Part shown: piece after piece, positions 6,043-15,379 of the stretch
Layout: every line of letters starts with the position of its first letter
Position numbering within the stretch: position 1 is the stretch's first letter
Source of the DNA: Rhodoplanes serenus
GTDB lineage: Bacteria > Pseudomonadota > Alphaproteobacteria > Rhizobiales > Xanthobacteraceae
Direction of reading: 5' to 3'
Length of the DNA stretch: 50,889 nucleotides
NCBI GenBank assembly: GCA_945893145.1
Contig: CAMDDZ010000038.1
Location: 1 to 50,889, forward strand
Made by a program: the position numbers and the translations under genes
Notes under the pieces: model-generated
Told to the model about the DNA's origin: nothing
Seen by the model: only the letters and a program-made list of their open reading frames with translations
Databases searched by the model: none

Positions 6043-8874
6043 TTAATAGGTGCTGAGGCGGTCGTTCCAGGATGGAGCGGCCCGGCGCGGATAGCGGTCA
6101 TCGTTAAACGGCTGGGGCTGGATGTAGGTCGGCCGGTCGCGCGTCTCGAACGGGAACGAGAAGAAGCTCTCGAAGTCGCGGCGCGGACGCCGGTCGCGGT
6201 CCCGATCGTCGTCGCTCCAGGGATCGCTGCTATAGGCATTCTCGCGGGACACCAGCCGGTACTGCGTCTCGTTAAAGCGGCCGCTGCGGTCGAGCTTGAA
6301 CTGCTCCATGAAGGCGCCGCGGTCGCCGGCTGCAAGCCGCACGCCGCTGCGCACGTCGATCGGCAGCGCGATCAGCTGCTTGGAGGCTTCCGGCGATGGG
6401 CCGCGCATCGGTGTCCTGGGCGCATAGTCCGTCCAGACCGTCTGCATGATCGAGGTGAAGATCGGCAGCGAAACGTTGCCGCCGGTCTGGCCCGGGCCGA
6501 GCGTGCGTTTGCCCCGCCGGTTGTCGTAGCCGACCCAGACTGCGATGGTGACATCGTTGCTGAAGCCGACGAACCAGGCGTCGTTTTCCTCGTCGCTGGT
6601 TCCGGTTTTGCCGGCGAGAAACGGCGAGTACTGCGCGATCGCCCGTGCGGTGCCGCGCGCCAGCACGCCCTGCAGGAAGGTGCGAAGCTGGTACACCGAC
6701 GCGCGGTCGGCCGAGCCGAGGTAGGTCGGCTTGTTGGCGGCGGTATAGACGGCGCGGCCATCCTGCTCGATCGAATCGATCAGATGCGGCGTCGGGCGGG
6801 CGCCTTCGTTCGCGACCGCCGCATAGAAGCCAGCGAGATCGAGTGGCCGCACCGGCTGAGCACCGAGCACGAACGGATAGAACCGCTCGCATTGTTGGTA
6901 GAGCTGCGCCTCTTGGGCGAGCCGGCAGACGTGATCGAGGCTCTCCGGCGCCGAGTTGGCGATACCGCCGTCGAGCAGGCGCGCCGTCACCAGGTTTTTG
7001 GAATTCTCCAGCGCGCGCCGCAGCGTCATCGGGCCGGTCGTCTCGCCGCCATAGTTCTTCGGCGTCCACCAATCCTCAGGCGCCGCATAGCGGGTGTCGC
7101 CGATCGGCGGCAGCGTGATCGGTGCGTCCTCGATCAGCGTGTTGGGCTGCAGGCCCGCACTAAGCGCAGCCAGATAGGTCAGCGGCTTGAGCGCGGAGCC
7201 GGGCTGCCGGCGCGACTGCGATGCACGATTGAGCTGGCTCAGCGGATACGAAAAGCCGCCCACCATGGCGAGGATGCGCCCGGTCGAATTCTCCAGCATC
7301 ACCACCGCGCCCTGTACCGTTGGCCGCAGCCGCAGATCGACGCGAGCGATCTGCTTGTTCTTGGCCTCGGTCACGGTGACGTAGACCACGTCGTGGAGCA
7401 TCAGGTTGCGCCGCGCGGTGCTGCTCGACGTGTTGAGGTTTGCGGTGCGGCCGTCCTGGAGGCCGACCTTGATGGCCGCCTGGTTCTTCTTCTCGATCAC
7501 GATGGCGGGCGTCCAATGCACGTCGTAAAGCGGCATGCGCACCTTCATCAGCGCCTGCTGCCAGGATGGCTTGGACTTGTCGGCCTTGGGATCGGTGTCG
7601 ATCTTCTTGATCGCTTCGGCGAGATTGGTCTCGGGGCCCTGGAACGTGGCGCGTCCGGTGTTCTGCTCGTAGCGGGCGAGACCGTCCTGAAGCGCAAGCT
7701 CGGCGGCGCGCTGCAGGCTGGGGTTGATGGTGGAGCGAACCTCAAACGAACTGGTGGTGAGGCTCTCGATCCCGGCGACCGACCTCGCTTCGCGCACCAG
7801 CTGATCGACCGCATGGAAGCCGGTGGTGCGGCGTGGCTTGGTATAGCCCGCGACCGTGAACGGTTCGGCGAGCGCGGCTTTCATTTGGACGTCGGTGATC
7901 GCGCCGTCTTCTTGCAGGCGGCTCAGCACGTAGGCGTACCGCTCCTGCGCACGGCCGCGGTGACGGTCCGGATTGTAATAGTTCGGGCCTTTGACAAGGC
8001 CGGCAAGGAATGCCGCTTCGGTCAGCGTCAGCTGCTTGGCGGATTTGCCGAAATAGCTGCGCGCCGCCATCTCGACGCCCCAGGAGCCGCGGCCGAGATA
8101 GATGGCGTTCAGGTAGACTTCCAGGATTTCCTGCTTGCTGAGCGTCTTCTCCACTCGCGCCGCCACGATGACCTCGCGGATCTTGCGCTCGTAGCTGATG
8201 TTGTCGCCGACCAGCAGGTTCTTCACGACCTGCTGCGTGATGGTGGATCCGCCCTGACGCTTGGAACTGCCCATCGAGGTGATAAAGGCGCGGATGACGC
8301 TGCGCTCATCGTCGCCCTTGTGCTGAAAGAAGCGCTTATCCTCGGCGGCGACAAACGCCTTTTGGACCGCTTCCGGGATTTCGCTCAGCGGCACCCAATG
8401 GCGGCGGTGCTCGGGCTCGTACAGTTCGGCAAAAGGCACGCCCTTGACGTCGCGCACCATCGTCATGCCGGGGAGCTTCAGGCCCTTGAGCTTGGTGTGA
8501 TCCGGGAGGTCGGCCGCAGCCTTGTTATAGAACTCGATCACCTCGCCGAGATCGACCGGCGAATTTGCGATCTTCTCGTTTTTGCAGAACTGGCGGTAGG
8601 CGAGGTGGAGATCGCTGAACTTGAGGCCCTTGAAGCCTTGGATCTCGCCGGCGACCGCTTGCTTGTCGGTCATGGCGGTCGCGATCAGGTCGTCGAGATC
8701 GATGTTCTCGATGTCGAAGGCCTTTTTCAGATAGGCGCAGCCATTGCCCAAAAGCTGGGCGACCTCGGCCTTGTCCTGCACGGGATCAAATTGGGTTTTG
8801 ACTGTATCCGGCTGAGTGGTGACCTGACTCAGCGCGAGGGCCGTCGCGAAGACCTTGACGAGGATCGCTTCCAT
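6043..8874 (-). CDS. Class A penicillin-binding protein (PBP1-type glycosyltransferase/transpeptidase)
   Basis: 943 residues. A GT51 glycosyltransferase domain (about 155-330) shows catalytic Glu178 in EDKRFFQ and the QGGSTITQQ motif at 207-215. A transpeptidase domain follows with SALK (Ser560-Lys563), SKN (625-627) and KTG (756-758). It would polymerise and cross-link peptidoglycan at the outer face of the inner membrane. The start at 8874 gives only a short hydrophobic N-terminal segment (about 4-18), which is a weak membrane anchor. Residues 20-150 form an extra polar, mainly helical-looking region absent from typical PBP1a. The C-tail is Asp/Arg-rich (DDDRDRDRRPRR). A longer frame to 9096 overlaps the divergent M24 gene and is rejected. 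Confidence 0.93.
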   Translation of the reverse strand: MEAILVKVFATALALSQVTTQPDTVKTQFDPVQDKAEVAQLLGNGCAYLKKAFDIENIDLDDLIATAMTDKQAVAGEIQGFKGLKFSDLHLAYRQFCKNEKIANSPVDLGEVIEFYNKAAADLPDHTKLKGLKLPGMTMVRDVKGVPFAELYEPEHRRHWVPLSEIPEAVQKAFVAAEDKRFFQHKGDDERSVIRAFITSMGSSKRQGGSTITQQVVKNLLVGDNISYERKIREVIVAARVEKTLSKQEILEVYLNAIYLGRGSWGVEMAARSYFGKSAKQLTLTEAAFLAGLVKGPNYYNPDRHRGRAQERYAYVLSRLQEDGAITDVQMKAALAEPFTVAGYTKPRRTTGFHAVDQLVREARSVAGIESLTTSSFEVRSTINPSLQRAAELALQDGLARYEQNTGRATFQGPETNLAEAIKKIDTDPKADKSKPSWQQALMKVRMPLYDVHWTPAIVIEKKNQAAIKVGLQDGRTANLNTSSSTARRNLMLHDVVYVTVTEAKNKQIARVDLRLRPTVQGAVVMLENSTGRILAMVGGFSYPLSQLNRASQSRRQPGSALKPLTYLAALSAGLQPNTLIEDAPITLPPIGDTRYAAPEDWWTPKNYGGETTGPMTLRRALENSKNLVTARLLDGGIANSAPESLDHVCRLAQEAQLYQQCERFYPFVLGAQPVRPLDLAGFYAAVANEGARPTPHLIDSIEQDGRAVYTAANKPTYLGSADRASVYQLRTFLQGVLARGTARAIAQYSPFLAGKTGTSDEENDAWFVGFSNDVTIAVWVGYDNRRGKRTLGPGQTGGNVSLPIFTSIMQTVWTDYAPRTPMRGPSPEASKQLIALPIDVRSGVRLAAGDRGAFMEQFKLDRSGRFNETQYRLVSRENAYSSDPWSDDDRDRDRRPRRDFESFFSFPFETRDRPTYIQPQPFNDDRYPRRAAPSWNDRLSTY

Positions 8875-9056
8875 TTCAACTACAACACTGTGAGAGGCAG
8901 CCTCCCCCGAGGCGCGAACTATACAAGAATGCTCATGTGTGGGGGCGAGTTCATGGCGCCGACAAGGATTTTTTGCCACAAAACTGTAACTAGTCCGTTT
9001 ATCTTGGGCCATCAATGCGTTATGGCAATTGTGAATAACAATCACAGGAGGGTGGA

Positions 9057-10256
9057 ATGAGCGCCAATGGACTGAGCGAGCGGCTACAGACGCCAATCTC
9101 CACCGCCGAGCTTGAACGCCGCTGGAAGGCGGTTCGCGCCGCCATGGCGCGCGAGAAGGTCGATGTGCTGCTGATGCAGAACAACAACGACCATATGGGC
9201 GGGTACGTTAAATACTTTACCGACATGCCGGCGACCAACGGCTACCCCAACACGGTGATCTTCCCGCGCGACGACGAGATGTCGGTGGTTTGCCAAGGCC
9301 CGTTCAACGGCGATGGCCGGCCGCCGGCCGACCTTTGGCGCGGCGTTAAGCGCCTGCTGACCACGCCGAGCTACGAGTCCGCGCACTTTACGCAGAATTA
9401 CGACCCCGAGCTCGCCGCCAAGGCGCTCGCGCCCTACGCCAAGGGCACCATCGGGCTCGTCGGCATCTACCAGCTGTCGTTCGCGCTCGGTGACTTCATC
9501 ATGAAGAAATTCCCGAACGCGCGGTTTGTCGATGCCAGCGAGCTGGTCGACCGCGTCAAGGTGATCAAGAGCGCCGAGGAGCTCGAGCTGATCAAGCGCG
9601 CCGCCATCATGCAGGACGGCGCCATGAAAGCGGCGTTCGCCGCGATCAAGCCCGGCATGCGTGACACCGAAGTGGCCGCGGTCGCGGTGCATTACAGCCA
9701 GGTGCAGGGCTGCGAAAACGGCATTTATCTCTGCGCGTCGGCGCCTCCTGGCCAGGCCGCAAAATTCGGCCAGCGCCATGTGCAGAACCGCACCATCAAG
9801 AAGGGCGACGCGTTCGCGCTGCTGGTCGAGGATTCCGGTCCGGGCGGCATGTACACCGAGCTCGGTCGTTCATGCGTGCTCGGCAAGGTGCCGCAGAAAA
9901 TGAAGGACGAGCTCGAGATGGTGAAGGAGTCGCGCAAGCTCACCCTCGACATGCTCAAGCCCGGCACGCCTTGCAAGGACATCTGGGAGGCGTTCAACGC
10001 CTTCATGCGCAAGAACGGCCGGCCCGAGGAGGCGCGGCTCTATTGCCACGGTCAAGGCTACGATCTGGTGGAGCGCCCGTTGATCCGCAGCGACGAGCCT
10101 TGGACGATCCAGAAAGACATGAACATCGTGGTTCACCCCACGTATGCCTACGGTGGCTATCTCAACTGGCTGTGCGACAACTACATCATCGGCGGTAACG
10201 GTCCGGGTGATCGCATCCACTATTTCCCCGAAGAGATCGTCGAGATCGACGTTTAG
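9057..10256 (+). CDS. M24 (creatinase/aminopeptidase P fold) family protein, metal site degenerate
   Basis: 399 residues. The N-terminal half resembles the creatinase N domain (ELERRWKAVRAAMAREKVDV) and the C-terminal half (about 175-395) the pita-bread M24 domain. In active M24 enzymes five ligands, Asp-Asp-His-Glu-Glu, bind two metals. Here the first pair reads EDSGPGGMYTE (258-268), so the second Asp appears replaced by Glu. CHGQGYD keeps His331. The first Glu position reads VVHPTY (His360) and the last reads CDNYI. It may therefore act like creatinase, without metal. AGGAGG precedes the ATG. The gene is monocistronic, divergent from the PBP gene, and followed by a hairpin. Confidence 0.85.
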   Translation: MSANGLSERLQTPISTAELERRWKAVRAAMAREKVDVLLMQNNNDHMGGYVKYFTDMPATNGYPNTVIFPRDDEMSVVCQGPFNGDGRPPADLWRGVKRLLTTPSYESAHFTQNYDPELAAKALAPYAKGTIGLVGIYQLSFALGDFIMKKFPNARFVDASELVDRVKVIKSAEELELIKRAAIMQDGAMKAAFAAIKPGMRDTEVAAVAVHYSQVQGCENGIYLCASAPPGQAAKFGQRHVQNRTIKKGDAFALLVEDSGPGGMYTELGRSCVLGKVPQKMKDELEMVKESRKLTLDMLKPGTPCKDIWEAFNAFMRKNGRPEEARLYCHGQGYDLVERPLIRSDEPWTIQKDMNIVVHPTYAYGGYLNWLCDNYIIGGNGPGDRIHYFPEEIVEIDV

Positions 10257-10282
10257 CCGAGGCAGGCCGGGACAATCGCCGC

Positions 10283-10309
10283 TGTCGTCCCGCGAAGGCC
10301 GGGACGACA
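10283..10309. terminator. Hairpin between convergent genes, possible bidirectional terminator or repeat remnant
   Basis: tgtcgtcccg (10283-10292) and cgggacgaca (10300-10309) are perfect 10-base inverted repeats around a 7-base loop. The hairpin lies between the stops of the M24 gene and the quinone oxidoreductase gene. There is no long T-run, so intrinsic termination is only suggested. It may instead be a REP-like palindrome. Confidence 0.5.
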
Positions 10310-10313
10310 CCAA

Positions 10314-11312
10314 TCAGGGTTTGAGCAAAATCTTCCCGATCACCTGCCGCGCCTCCAGCATCTCGTGGGCGCGGCGGGCATCTTTGAGCGGCAGCCGGGC
10401 GTGGATCAGCGGCCGGATTTTTCCGTCCGCCAGTTTGGCGATTAGATCGTTCATGGATTGCGCGCGCACTGAAGGTTTGTCGTCGAGCGTGTGCATGGTG
10501 AAGACGCGATACGCAGCGCTGTTCAGATAGCCGGGGCCGTTCTCCAGCGCCGACACCACATTGGCCTCCGGCGGTCCCTGCAGCCGGCCGTAGGACACCG
10601 CGAGCCCGAACGGCGCCAGCATTTCGAGGTTCTTGGCAAAGCCTTCGCCGCCGATGGCATCGAGAATGAGATCGACGCCCACGCCACCGGTGATCTCGGC
10701 AATGCGGGCGGCGATATCCTCGTGGCTGGCGTCAATGACGTGATCGCAGCCGAAGGCCCGCAGTGCGCGGGCCTTGTCCGCCGTGCCAGCGACCCCGATC
10801 GCGACCATCCTGGCGAGCTGCGCCAACTGCACCGCGGCGCTCCCAAGCCCGCCCGAAGCCGAATGGATCAGTACGGTTTTGCCGGGCGCGCCGCGGGTCG
10901 CGGTGTGCAGGAGATGCCAGGCAACCTGGTAGTTTGACAGGCACGCCGCCGCTTCCAGGTCAGTCTCGGGCGCAAGCCGAAACAGCGCGCGCTCGGGCAC
11001 CGCAATATATTCGGCATAGCAACCGGCGCGCTGCGGCAATTCGCGGGCCGTGACATAGACCTTCTGCCCGAGGCCGATCCCGTTTACGCCTGCGCCAAGC
11101 TCCGCCACCGTGCCGGCCATCTCGATGCCGGGAATGGCCGGCAGCGGCGGCATCCATTGATAGGTGCCGCGGCGCACCAGCAGCTCGGGCCGGCTCACGC
11201 CGATGGTGTCGGCTTGGACCAGCACTTCGCCCGGCTTCGGCCGCGGCGTTGGCACCTCGACATAATCGAGCACCGACGGATCGCCGGTGCGCGTGAGCAG
11301 GATGGCTCTCAT
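10314..11312 (-). CDS. Zinc-free MDR family NADPH:quinone oxidoreductase-like protein
   Basis: 332 residues of the medium-chain dehydrogenase/reductase family. It has an N-terminal GroES-like domain (PGIEMAGTVAELGAGVNGI, then YAEYIAVP near 99-106) and a Rossmann domain with the glycine-rich SASGGLGSAA at 151-160. The Cys cluster of the structural-zinc enzymes is not visible, which points to the quinone oxidoreductase branch. It would reduce quinones or enals with NADPH in the cytoplasm. The ATG at 11312 is 19 bp downstream of the tctC gene on the same strand, so the two are probably co-transcribed. The substrate is unknown. Confidence 0.9.
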   Translation of the reverse strand: MRAILLTRTGDPSVLDYVEVPTPRPKPGEVLVQADTIGVSRPELLVRRGTYQWMPPLPAIPGIEMAGTVAELGAGVNGIGLGQKVYVTARELPQRAGCYAEYIAVPERALFRLAPETDLEAAACLSNYQVAWHLLHTATRGAPGKTVLIHSASGGLGSAAVQLAQLARMVAIGVAGTADKARALRAFGCDHVIDASHEDIAARIAEITGGVGVDLILDAIGGEGFAKNLEMLAPFGLAVSYGRLQGPPEANVVSALENGPGYLNSAAYRVFTMHTLDDKPSVRAQSMNDLIAKLADGKIRPLIHARLPLKDARRAHEMLEARQVIGKILLKP

Positions 11313-11331
11313 GCGGCGTGGTGGCTCGCGC

Positions 11332-12312
11332 TTACTCCGGCTTGATGCCGGCGGACTTGATCACTTTCGTCCATTTCGCCGCGTCGTCGGCCATCATCTT
11401 CCCGAACTCGGCGGGCGTCATGGGCGGCATCGGCGTGGCGCCGAGATCGGTCAGCCGCTTCTGGATACCGGGGTCGGAGACCGCTGCGTTGATCTCCTTG
11501 TTCAGCACGGCGATGATCTCGGCTGGTGTTCCCTTCGGCGCGCCGATGCCGATCCAGGCGGCGGCTTCGTAGCCCGGCACGGTTTCGCCAATGGTCGGCA
11601 GGTCGGGCAATGCGGCGAGCCGTTTCGCCGTGGTGGCGCCGAGCGCTCGCGTCTTGCCGGCCTTTATCTGCGGCAGCGCCGTGGGGGTGACGTCGAACAT
11701 CACCTGGACCTGGCCGCCGATCAGATCGGTGATGGCGGGCGTCGAGCCGCGGTACGGCACGTGGGTCATCTGCACGCCGGTCAGCGATTTGAACAATTCG
11801 CCCGCGACATGCTGCGGGCCGCCGATGCCGGCCGACGCCATGTTGAGCTTGTTTGGATTGGCTTTGGCGTAGGCGATGAACTCGGCGACGGTCTTGGCCG
11901 GGACATCGGGATGGACCTCCATCACCAGCGGGACGAGATCGATGCCGCCGACCGGCGCAATGTCGCGCAGGAAGTCGAAGTTGAGCTTGTCGTAGAGCGC
12001 CGAGTTGATGGTGTTCTGCGCGTTCACCAGCAACAGGGTGTAACCGTCCGGTGGCGCATGCGTGACGAATTCGGTCGCGATGTTGCCGGCCGCGCCAGGG
12101 CGCGCCTCAACCACGAACTGCTGACCGAGCTTTTCCGACAGCCATTGGCCGATCAGCCGCGCCGTGATGTCGGAGGAACTGCCCGCCGCCTGGCCAACGA
12201 TGACGCGCACCGCGCGTGTCGGATAGGCGCCTTGCGCGCGCCCGATTGCCGGCGCAGCGAGCATGGCGGCGGAGCCCGCGAGTTGCAGCATGGTACGGCG
12301 CGTCAGTTTCAT
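11332..12312 (-). CDS. TctC/Bug family solute-binding protein with a Tat-like signal
   Basis: 326 residues starting MKLTRRTMLQLAGSAAMLAA, a twin-arginine-like signal with cleavage after GRAQ. Mature-protein motifs are YPTRAVRVIVGQAAGSSSD, a RPGAAGN loop, PPDGYT and VPYRGSTPAITDLIGGQ. It would bind a carboxylate in the periplasm. It is the first gene of a pair with the quinone oxidoreductase gene and diverges from the dioxygenase gene across about 185 bp. A 13-bp tandem duplication lies just upstream of its start. No TctAB partner is encoded nearby. Confidence 0.92.
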   Translation of the reverse strand: MKLTRRTMLQLAGSAAMLAAPAIGRAQGAYPTRAVRVIVGQAAGSSSDITARLIGQWLSEKLGQQFVVEARPGAAGNIATEFVTHAPPDGYTLLLVNAQNTINSALYDKLNFDFLRDIAPVGGIDLVPLVMEVHPDVPAKTVAEFIAYAKANPNKLNMASAGIGGPQHVAGELFKSLTGVQMTHVPYRGSTPAITDLIGGQVQVMFDVTPTALPQIKAGKTRALGATTAKRLAALPDLPTIGETVPGYEAAAWIGIGAPKGTPAEIIAVLNKEINAAVSDPGIQKRLTDLGATPMPPMTPAEFGKMMADDAAKWTKVIKSAGIKPE

Positions 12313-12323
12313 TGTTTCCTCCT

Positions 12324-12349
12324 GGGATTCGTTTTTGGGATTCGTTTTT
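12324..12349. repeat. Two tandem copies of a 13-bp unit in a 5' leader
   Basis: The unit gggattcgttttt occurs at 12324-12336 and again, identically, at 12337-12349, followed by gg. It lies 12 bp upstream of the tctC start at 12312, in the region likely transcribed as its leader. A slipped-strand duplication is the simplest explanation. No function is evident. Confidence 0.8.
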
Positions 12350-12496
12350 GGACCTTAGAATTCTTGTTGTTCCGCCGCCACCTGCGCGTATTGCCGCAGC
12401 GCTGGCGCGATGCGCCGAGCCCTGCCGATGGATGACCGATTGTAGCCCGCCGCAACCAAGATGTATCCTTGCAGGTCATAACACCGGAGCCCCGCG

Positions 12497-13369
12497 ATGG
12501 AAGCATCTCATCTTGCTGCCGAGGCGGCGGGCGCGTCCCTGCCGCCGTTGACGACTCGGCCGCTATCGCCCGCGCTTGGCGCTGAGATCATCGGCGTTGA
12601 CCTCAGCCAAGGCATCAGCCCGGCGCTCGCCGCACAACTGCAGGACATCTGGCACGAGAACCTGGTCATTCTGCTGCGCGGCCAGAAGCTCTCGATGGAG
12701 GACCAAGTCCGCTTTGCCGAATGCTTCGGTCCGCCGGCGAAAATCCACACGCCGGGCCACCGGGCGGGCCACGACGCCGTGATGCTGATCACCAACGTGC
12801 GCGAAAACGGCAAGCTGATCGGCGCGCTGCCGGACGGCGAGATGCACTTTCACACCGACCAATGCCATCAGGAGCGCCCCGCCAAGGCGTCGATGCTCTA
12901 TGCGATCGACATCCCTAGCGTTGGTGGCAACACGCTGTTCGCCAACGCTTACATGGCCTACGAGACGTTGCCGGCCGACGTGAAGCGCCGCATCGAAGGC
13001 AAAAAGGCGATCAACGGCTACGACTACGACAATGCTTCGATGAAGCGCGGCACCAAAATCGCCGACGGCGTGCCGCATTATGCGCATCCGGTGGTGCGCA
13101 CACACCCCGCAACCGCCCGCAAGGCGCTCTACGTCAACCGGCTGATGACGCTTGCCATCGAGGGCATGCCGGAGGCCGAGAGCGACGAATTGCTGGGCGT
13201 CCTGTTCGATCACCAGGAGCAGCGCCAGTTCGTCTACGAGCACGTCTGGCGCGTCGGCGACATTCTGATGTGGGACAACCGCTGCACGCTGCACGCGCGC
13301 ACCGATTTCTCCGCCGCCGAGCGGCGGCTGATGCGCCGCGTCACGATCCTGGGCGAGAAGCCAGTTTAG
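12497..13369 (+). CDS. TauD/TfdA family Fe(II)/2-oxoglutarate dioxygenase
   Basis: 290 residues. The iron facial triad is visible as His119 and Asp121 in FHTDQCH and the distal His266 in LHARTDF, and RRLMRR after it supplies the 2-oxoglutarate-binding arginine. The segment RPAKASMLYAIDIP and the following GGNTLFANAY are typical of TauD/TfdA enzymes (PF02668). These enzymes oxidatively cleave sulfonates, aryloxyalkanoates or similar compounds with 2-oxoglutarate and O2. The ATG at 12497 is preceded by GGAG. It diverges from the tctC-oxidoreductase pair and is convergent with the LLM gene (13-bp gap). The substrate cannot be read from sequence. Confidence 0.9.
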   Translation: MEASHLAAEAAGASLPPLTTRPLSPALGAEIIGVDLSQGISPALAAQLQDIWHENLVILLRGQKLSMEDQVRFAECFGPPAKIHTPGHRAGHDAVMLITNVRENGKLIGALPDGEMHFHTDQCHQERPAKASMLYAIDIPSVGGNTLFANAYMAYETLPADVKRRIEGKKAINGYDYDNASMKRGTKIADGVPHYAHPVVRTHPATARKALYVNRLMTLAIEGMPEAESDELLGVLFDHQEQRQFVYEHVWRVGDILMWDNRCTLHARTDFSAAERRLMRRVTILGEKPV

Positions 13370-13382
13370 CTGCTGTATTGTC

Positions 13383-14540
13383 CTAAGCGTCGTGGTTCCG
13401 GAGGCCCGCCTGAATCATGAGCGGGAGCACCTCTTGTCCAAAAAAATCCAGATCCGCCGCAAAGTCGAAGAACGTCAACTGCACGCCGTCGCATCCGGCC
13501 TGCTTGAGCTGTAGAAACCACTCCACCACCTGCGCCGGACTACCGACAATTTGCATATTCCCGCCGACGGCGCGGTAGGCGCCAAGATCTGTACGCCACC
13601 CCTTCGCATCGCCGCTGGCGCGCCGCCCGACGAACCCCTCGATGGCTTCGACGTCTGCCGCCGCAACAATCGAATCGTAGTATTCGCGGGCCTCCTTTTC
13701 GGTCGAACGGCACACGATCATCGGATTGATGATGGTGCGCACTTCGCGCCCAAACGCCTTGGCCTGGGCTTTGATTTCGGTGTTGTGCTTCGGCAGGGCC
13801 GCGATGGCGGCGTCAACATGGCCGCCGCCTGGGCTGGTGATGAAGACCAGATCGGAATGCTTCGCCGCGTAGGCGATCCCGGCCGGGGAGCCCGTCGCAT
13901 TGACCAAGAGCGGCCGTCCATAGCGCGGCTTTGGTGTGACGAAGGCGTCCATGAGGCGCCAGTGCCGGCCTTCGAGAGTGAGATTCTCCGGCGAAGCCCA
14001 GAGCGCCTTCATCATCTCGGTAAACTCGGTCGCCATCTCGTAGCGCCGGTCGTGGTCGATCTGCTCGTTGCCGAACATCCGGGCTTCGCTTGGGACGAAG
14101 CCGGTCACAACATTGAGGCCCCATCGCCCGCCGGAAATGTGATCGATCGTAGCGCCGAACTTGGCAAGGTAGAGTGGATGCCACGGGCCGTAGAGCACAT
14201 GGATCGTCGAAATCAGAATGATCCGCTGCGTGATCGTTGCGAGCGCGGTTGCCGTAATGAACGGGTCGAGTGATTGCTCGCGGAAGCGAATCTCGCCCCC
14301 GGTTCCGCCTTTGCCCATCCACTGGGCCAGACCGAACGCCAGGTCAAAACCCAGCGCCTCCGCGCGCTGCGTCAGCCGTGCGTTGTAATCGAAGTCCCAT
14401 GACGTGCTGCGCGGCAGGCTCGATGGCGACCAGCCGCCGCTCTGTATCGGCAGAAAGAGCCCCAGCAGAAAGGGCTGTTTCATGATTCGCACGAGCGGCG
14501 AGTCGGAAAATGCGAGCGGTGAAGCCGGGATGGTCGACAT
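13383..14540 (-). CDS. LLM class flavin-dependent oxidoreductase (alkanesulfonate monooxygenase-like)
   Basis: 385 residues of the bacterial luciferase-like family (PF00296). Recognisable parts are GLFLPIQSGGWSPS near the N-terminus, AEALGFDLAFG, the barrel segment GGRWGLNVVTGF and PRYGRPLLVNATGSPAG. Two-component members use reduced flavin to cleave C-S, C-N or similar bonds. The ATG at 14540 is preferred to a TTG nine bases upstream. The gene follows the ABC permease by 11 bp and closes the operon GST-ATPase-permease-LLM. That linkage, with the divergent binding protein, suggests it attacks the imported compound. No flavin reductase gene is in the operon. Confidence 0.9.
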   Translation of the reverse strand: MSTIPASPLAFSDSPLVRIMKQPFLLGLFLPIQSGGWSPSSLPRSTSWDFDYNARLTQRAEALGFDLAFGLAQWMGKGGTGGEIRFREQSLDPFITATALATITQRIILISTIHVLYGPWHPLYLAKFGATIDHISGGRWGLNVVTGFVPSEARMFGNEQIDHDRRYEMATEFTEMMKALWASPENLTLEGRHWRLMDAFVTPKPRYGRPLLVNATGSPAGIAYAAKHSDLVFITSPGGGHVDAAIAALPKHNTEIKAQAKAFGREVRTIINPMIVCRSTEKEAREYYDSIVAAADVEAIEGFVGRRASGDAKGWRTDLGAYRAVGGNMQIVGSPAQVVEWFLQLKQAGCDGVQLTFFDFAADLDFFGQEVLPLMIQAGLRNHDA

Positions 14541-14551
14541 CGTTCGCAATC

Positions 14552-15379
14552 CTAAAGTCCGGCGCCCAGTTCATGACTTCGCCGTGCCGCGCGTCCCCGG
14601 ATGAAGATCCGTTCCGCCACTTCGACCGCGAAGTAGAACAGGAAGCCGATTGCGATGAGCCACAGGATGGCTGCGAACACCGTCACGGTGTCGAGATTGC
14701 CGCGCGCCAGCACCAGGATGTAGCCGAGCCCATGATCCGATCCGACGAATTCGGCGACGATCGTGCCGACGACTGCGAATGTGATTGCGACCTTGAAGCC
14801 GCCAAAGATGCTGGGCAGGGCGGTCGGCAAGCGTATTTTCCAGAATGATTGCCAGCGTGAGCCGCCCATCGACCGGATCAGCATGAGGCTTTCAGGCCGA
14901 ACCGAGTTGAGGCCGGTCAACGTATCGATGACGATCGGGAAAAACGAGATCAGGAATGTCATCAGCACCTTCGGCAGCAAACCAAAGCCGAACCACACGA
15001 TGAACAGCGGCGCCAGCGCGACCTTGGGCAGCACCTGCGCGGTCAGCAGGATCGGATAGATGCCGCGCCGGAACCATTCGGAATAAATCATCAGGGTCGC
15101 GGCCGGAATACCGACAGCCACCGCCAAGGTGAACCCGATGATGATCGAAATGACGCTGTGCAGCGACTCCTGCAAAAATAGCGGATAAGCCGTCATCAAC
15201 TTGGTGGCGATCAGGCTTGGCGCAGGAATGAGATAGACCGGCACATCGAAATAGCGAACGGTGGCCTCCCATACCCCGAGGCAACACAACAGCGATAGCA
15301 TGGGGATGAGCCATGCACCGTGGGTGCGCCAAACCCACGCGTTGCTCAAACGAAGCGATGAGGATGGAGTATCAGCCAT
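14552..15379 (-). CDS. ABC transporter permease (SsuC/TauC type)
   Basis: 275 residues with about six transmembrane segments and the binding-protein-dependent transport domain (PF00528). The EAA-type coupling loop appears as RSMGGSRWQSFWKIRLPTAL, which contacts the ATPase. The preceding WFGFGLLPKVLMTF and later VVGTIVAEFVGSDHGLGYI are typical of nitrate/sulfonate/taurine permeases. The ATG at 15379 overlaps the end of the ATPase gene by 8 bp, indicating translational coupling. The likely complex is this permease with the ATPase at 15372-16169 and the periplasmic protein at 17063-18073. Confidence 0.93.
   Translation of the reverse strand: MADTPSSSLRLSNAWVWRTHGAWLIPMLSLLCCLGVWEATVRYFDVPVYLIPAPSLIATKLMTAYPLFLQESLHSVISIIIGFTLAVAVGIPAATLMIYSEWFRRGIYPILLTAQVLPKVALAPLFIVWFGFGLLPKVLMTFLISFFPIVIDTLTGLNSVRPESLMLIRSMGGSRWQSFWKIRLPTALPSIFGGFKVAITFAVVGTIVAEFVGSDHGLGYILVLARGNLDTVTVFAAILWLIAIGFLFYFAVEVAERIFIRGRAARRSHELGAGL

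Noticed and set aside
6784..9060. 758-codon open frame on the + strand
   Set aside because: It is antisense to the PBP gene, whose motifs are complete; the composition is typical of a high-GC shadow frame.
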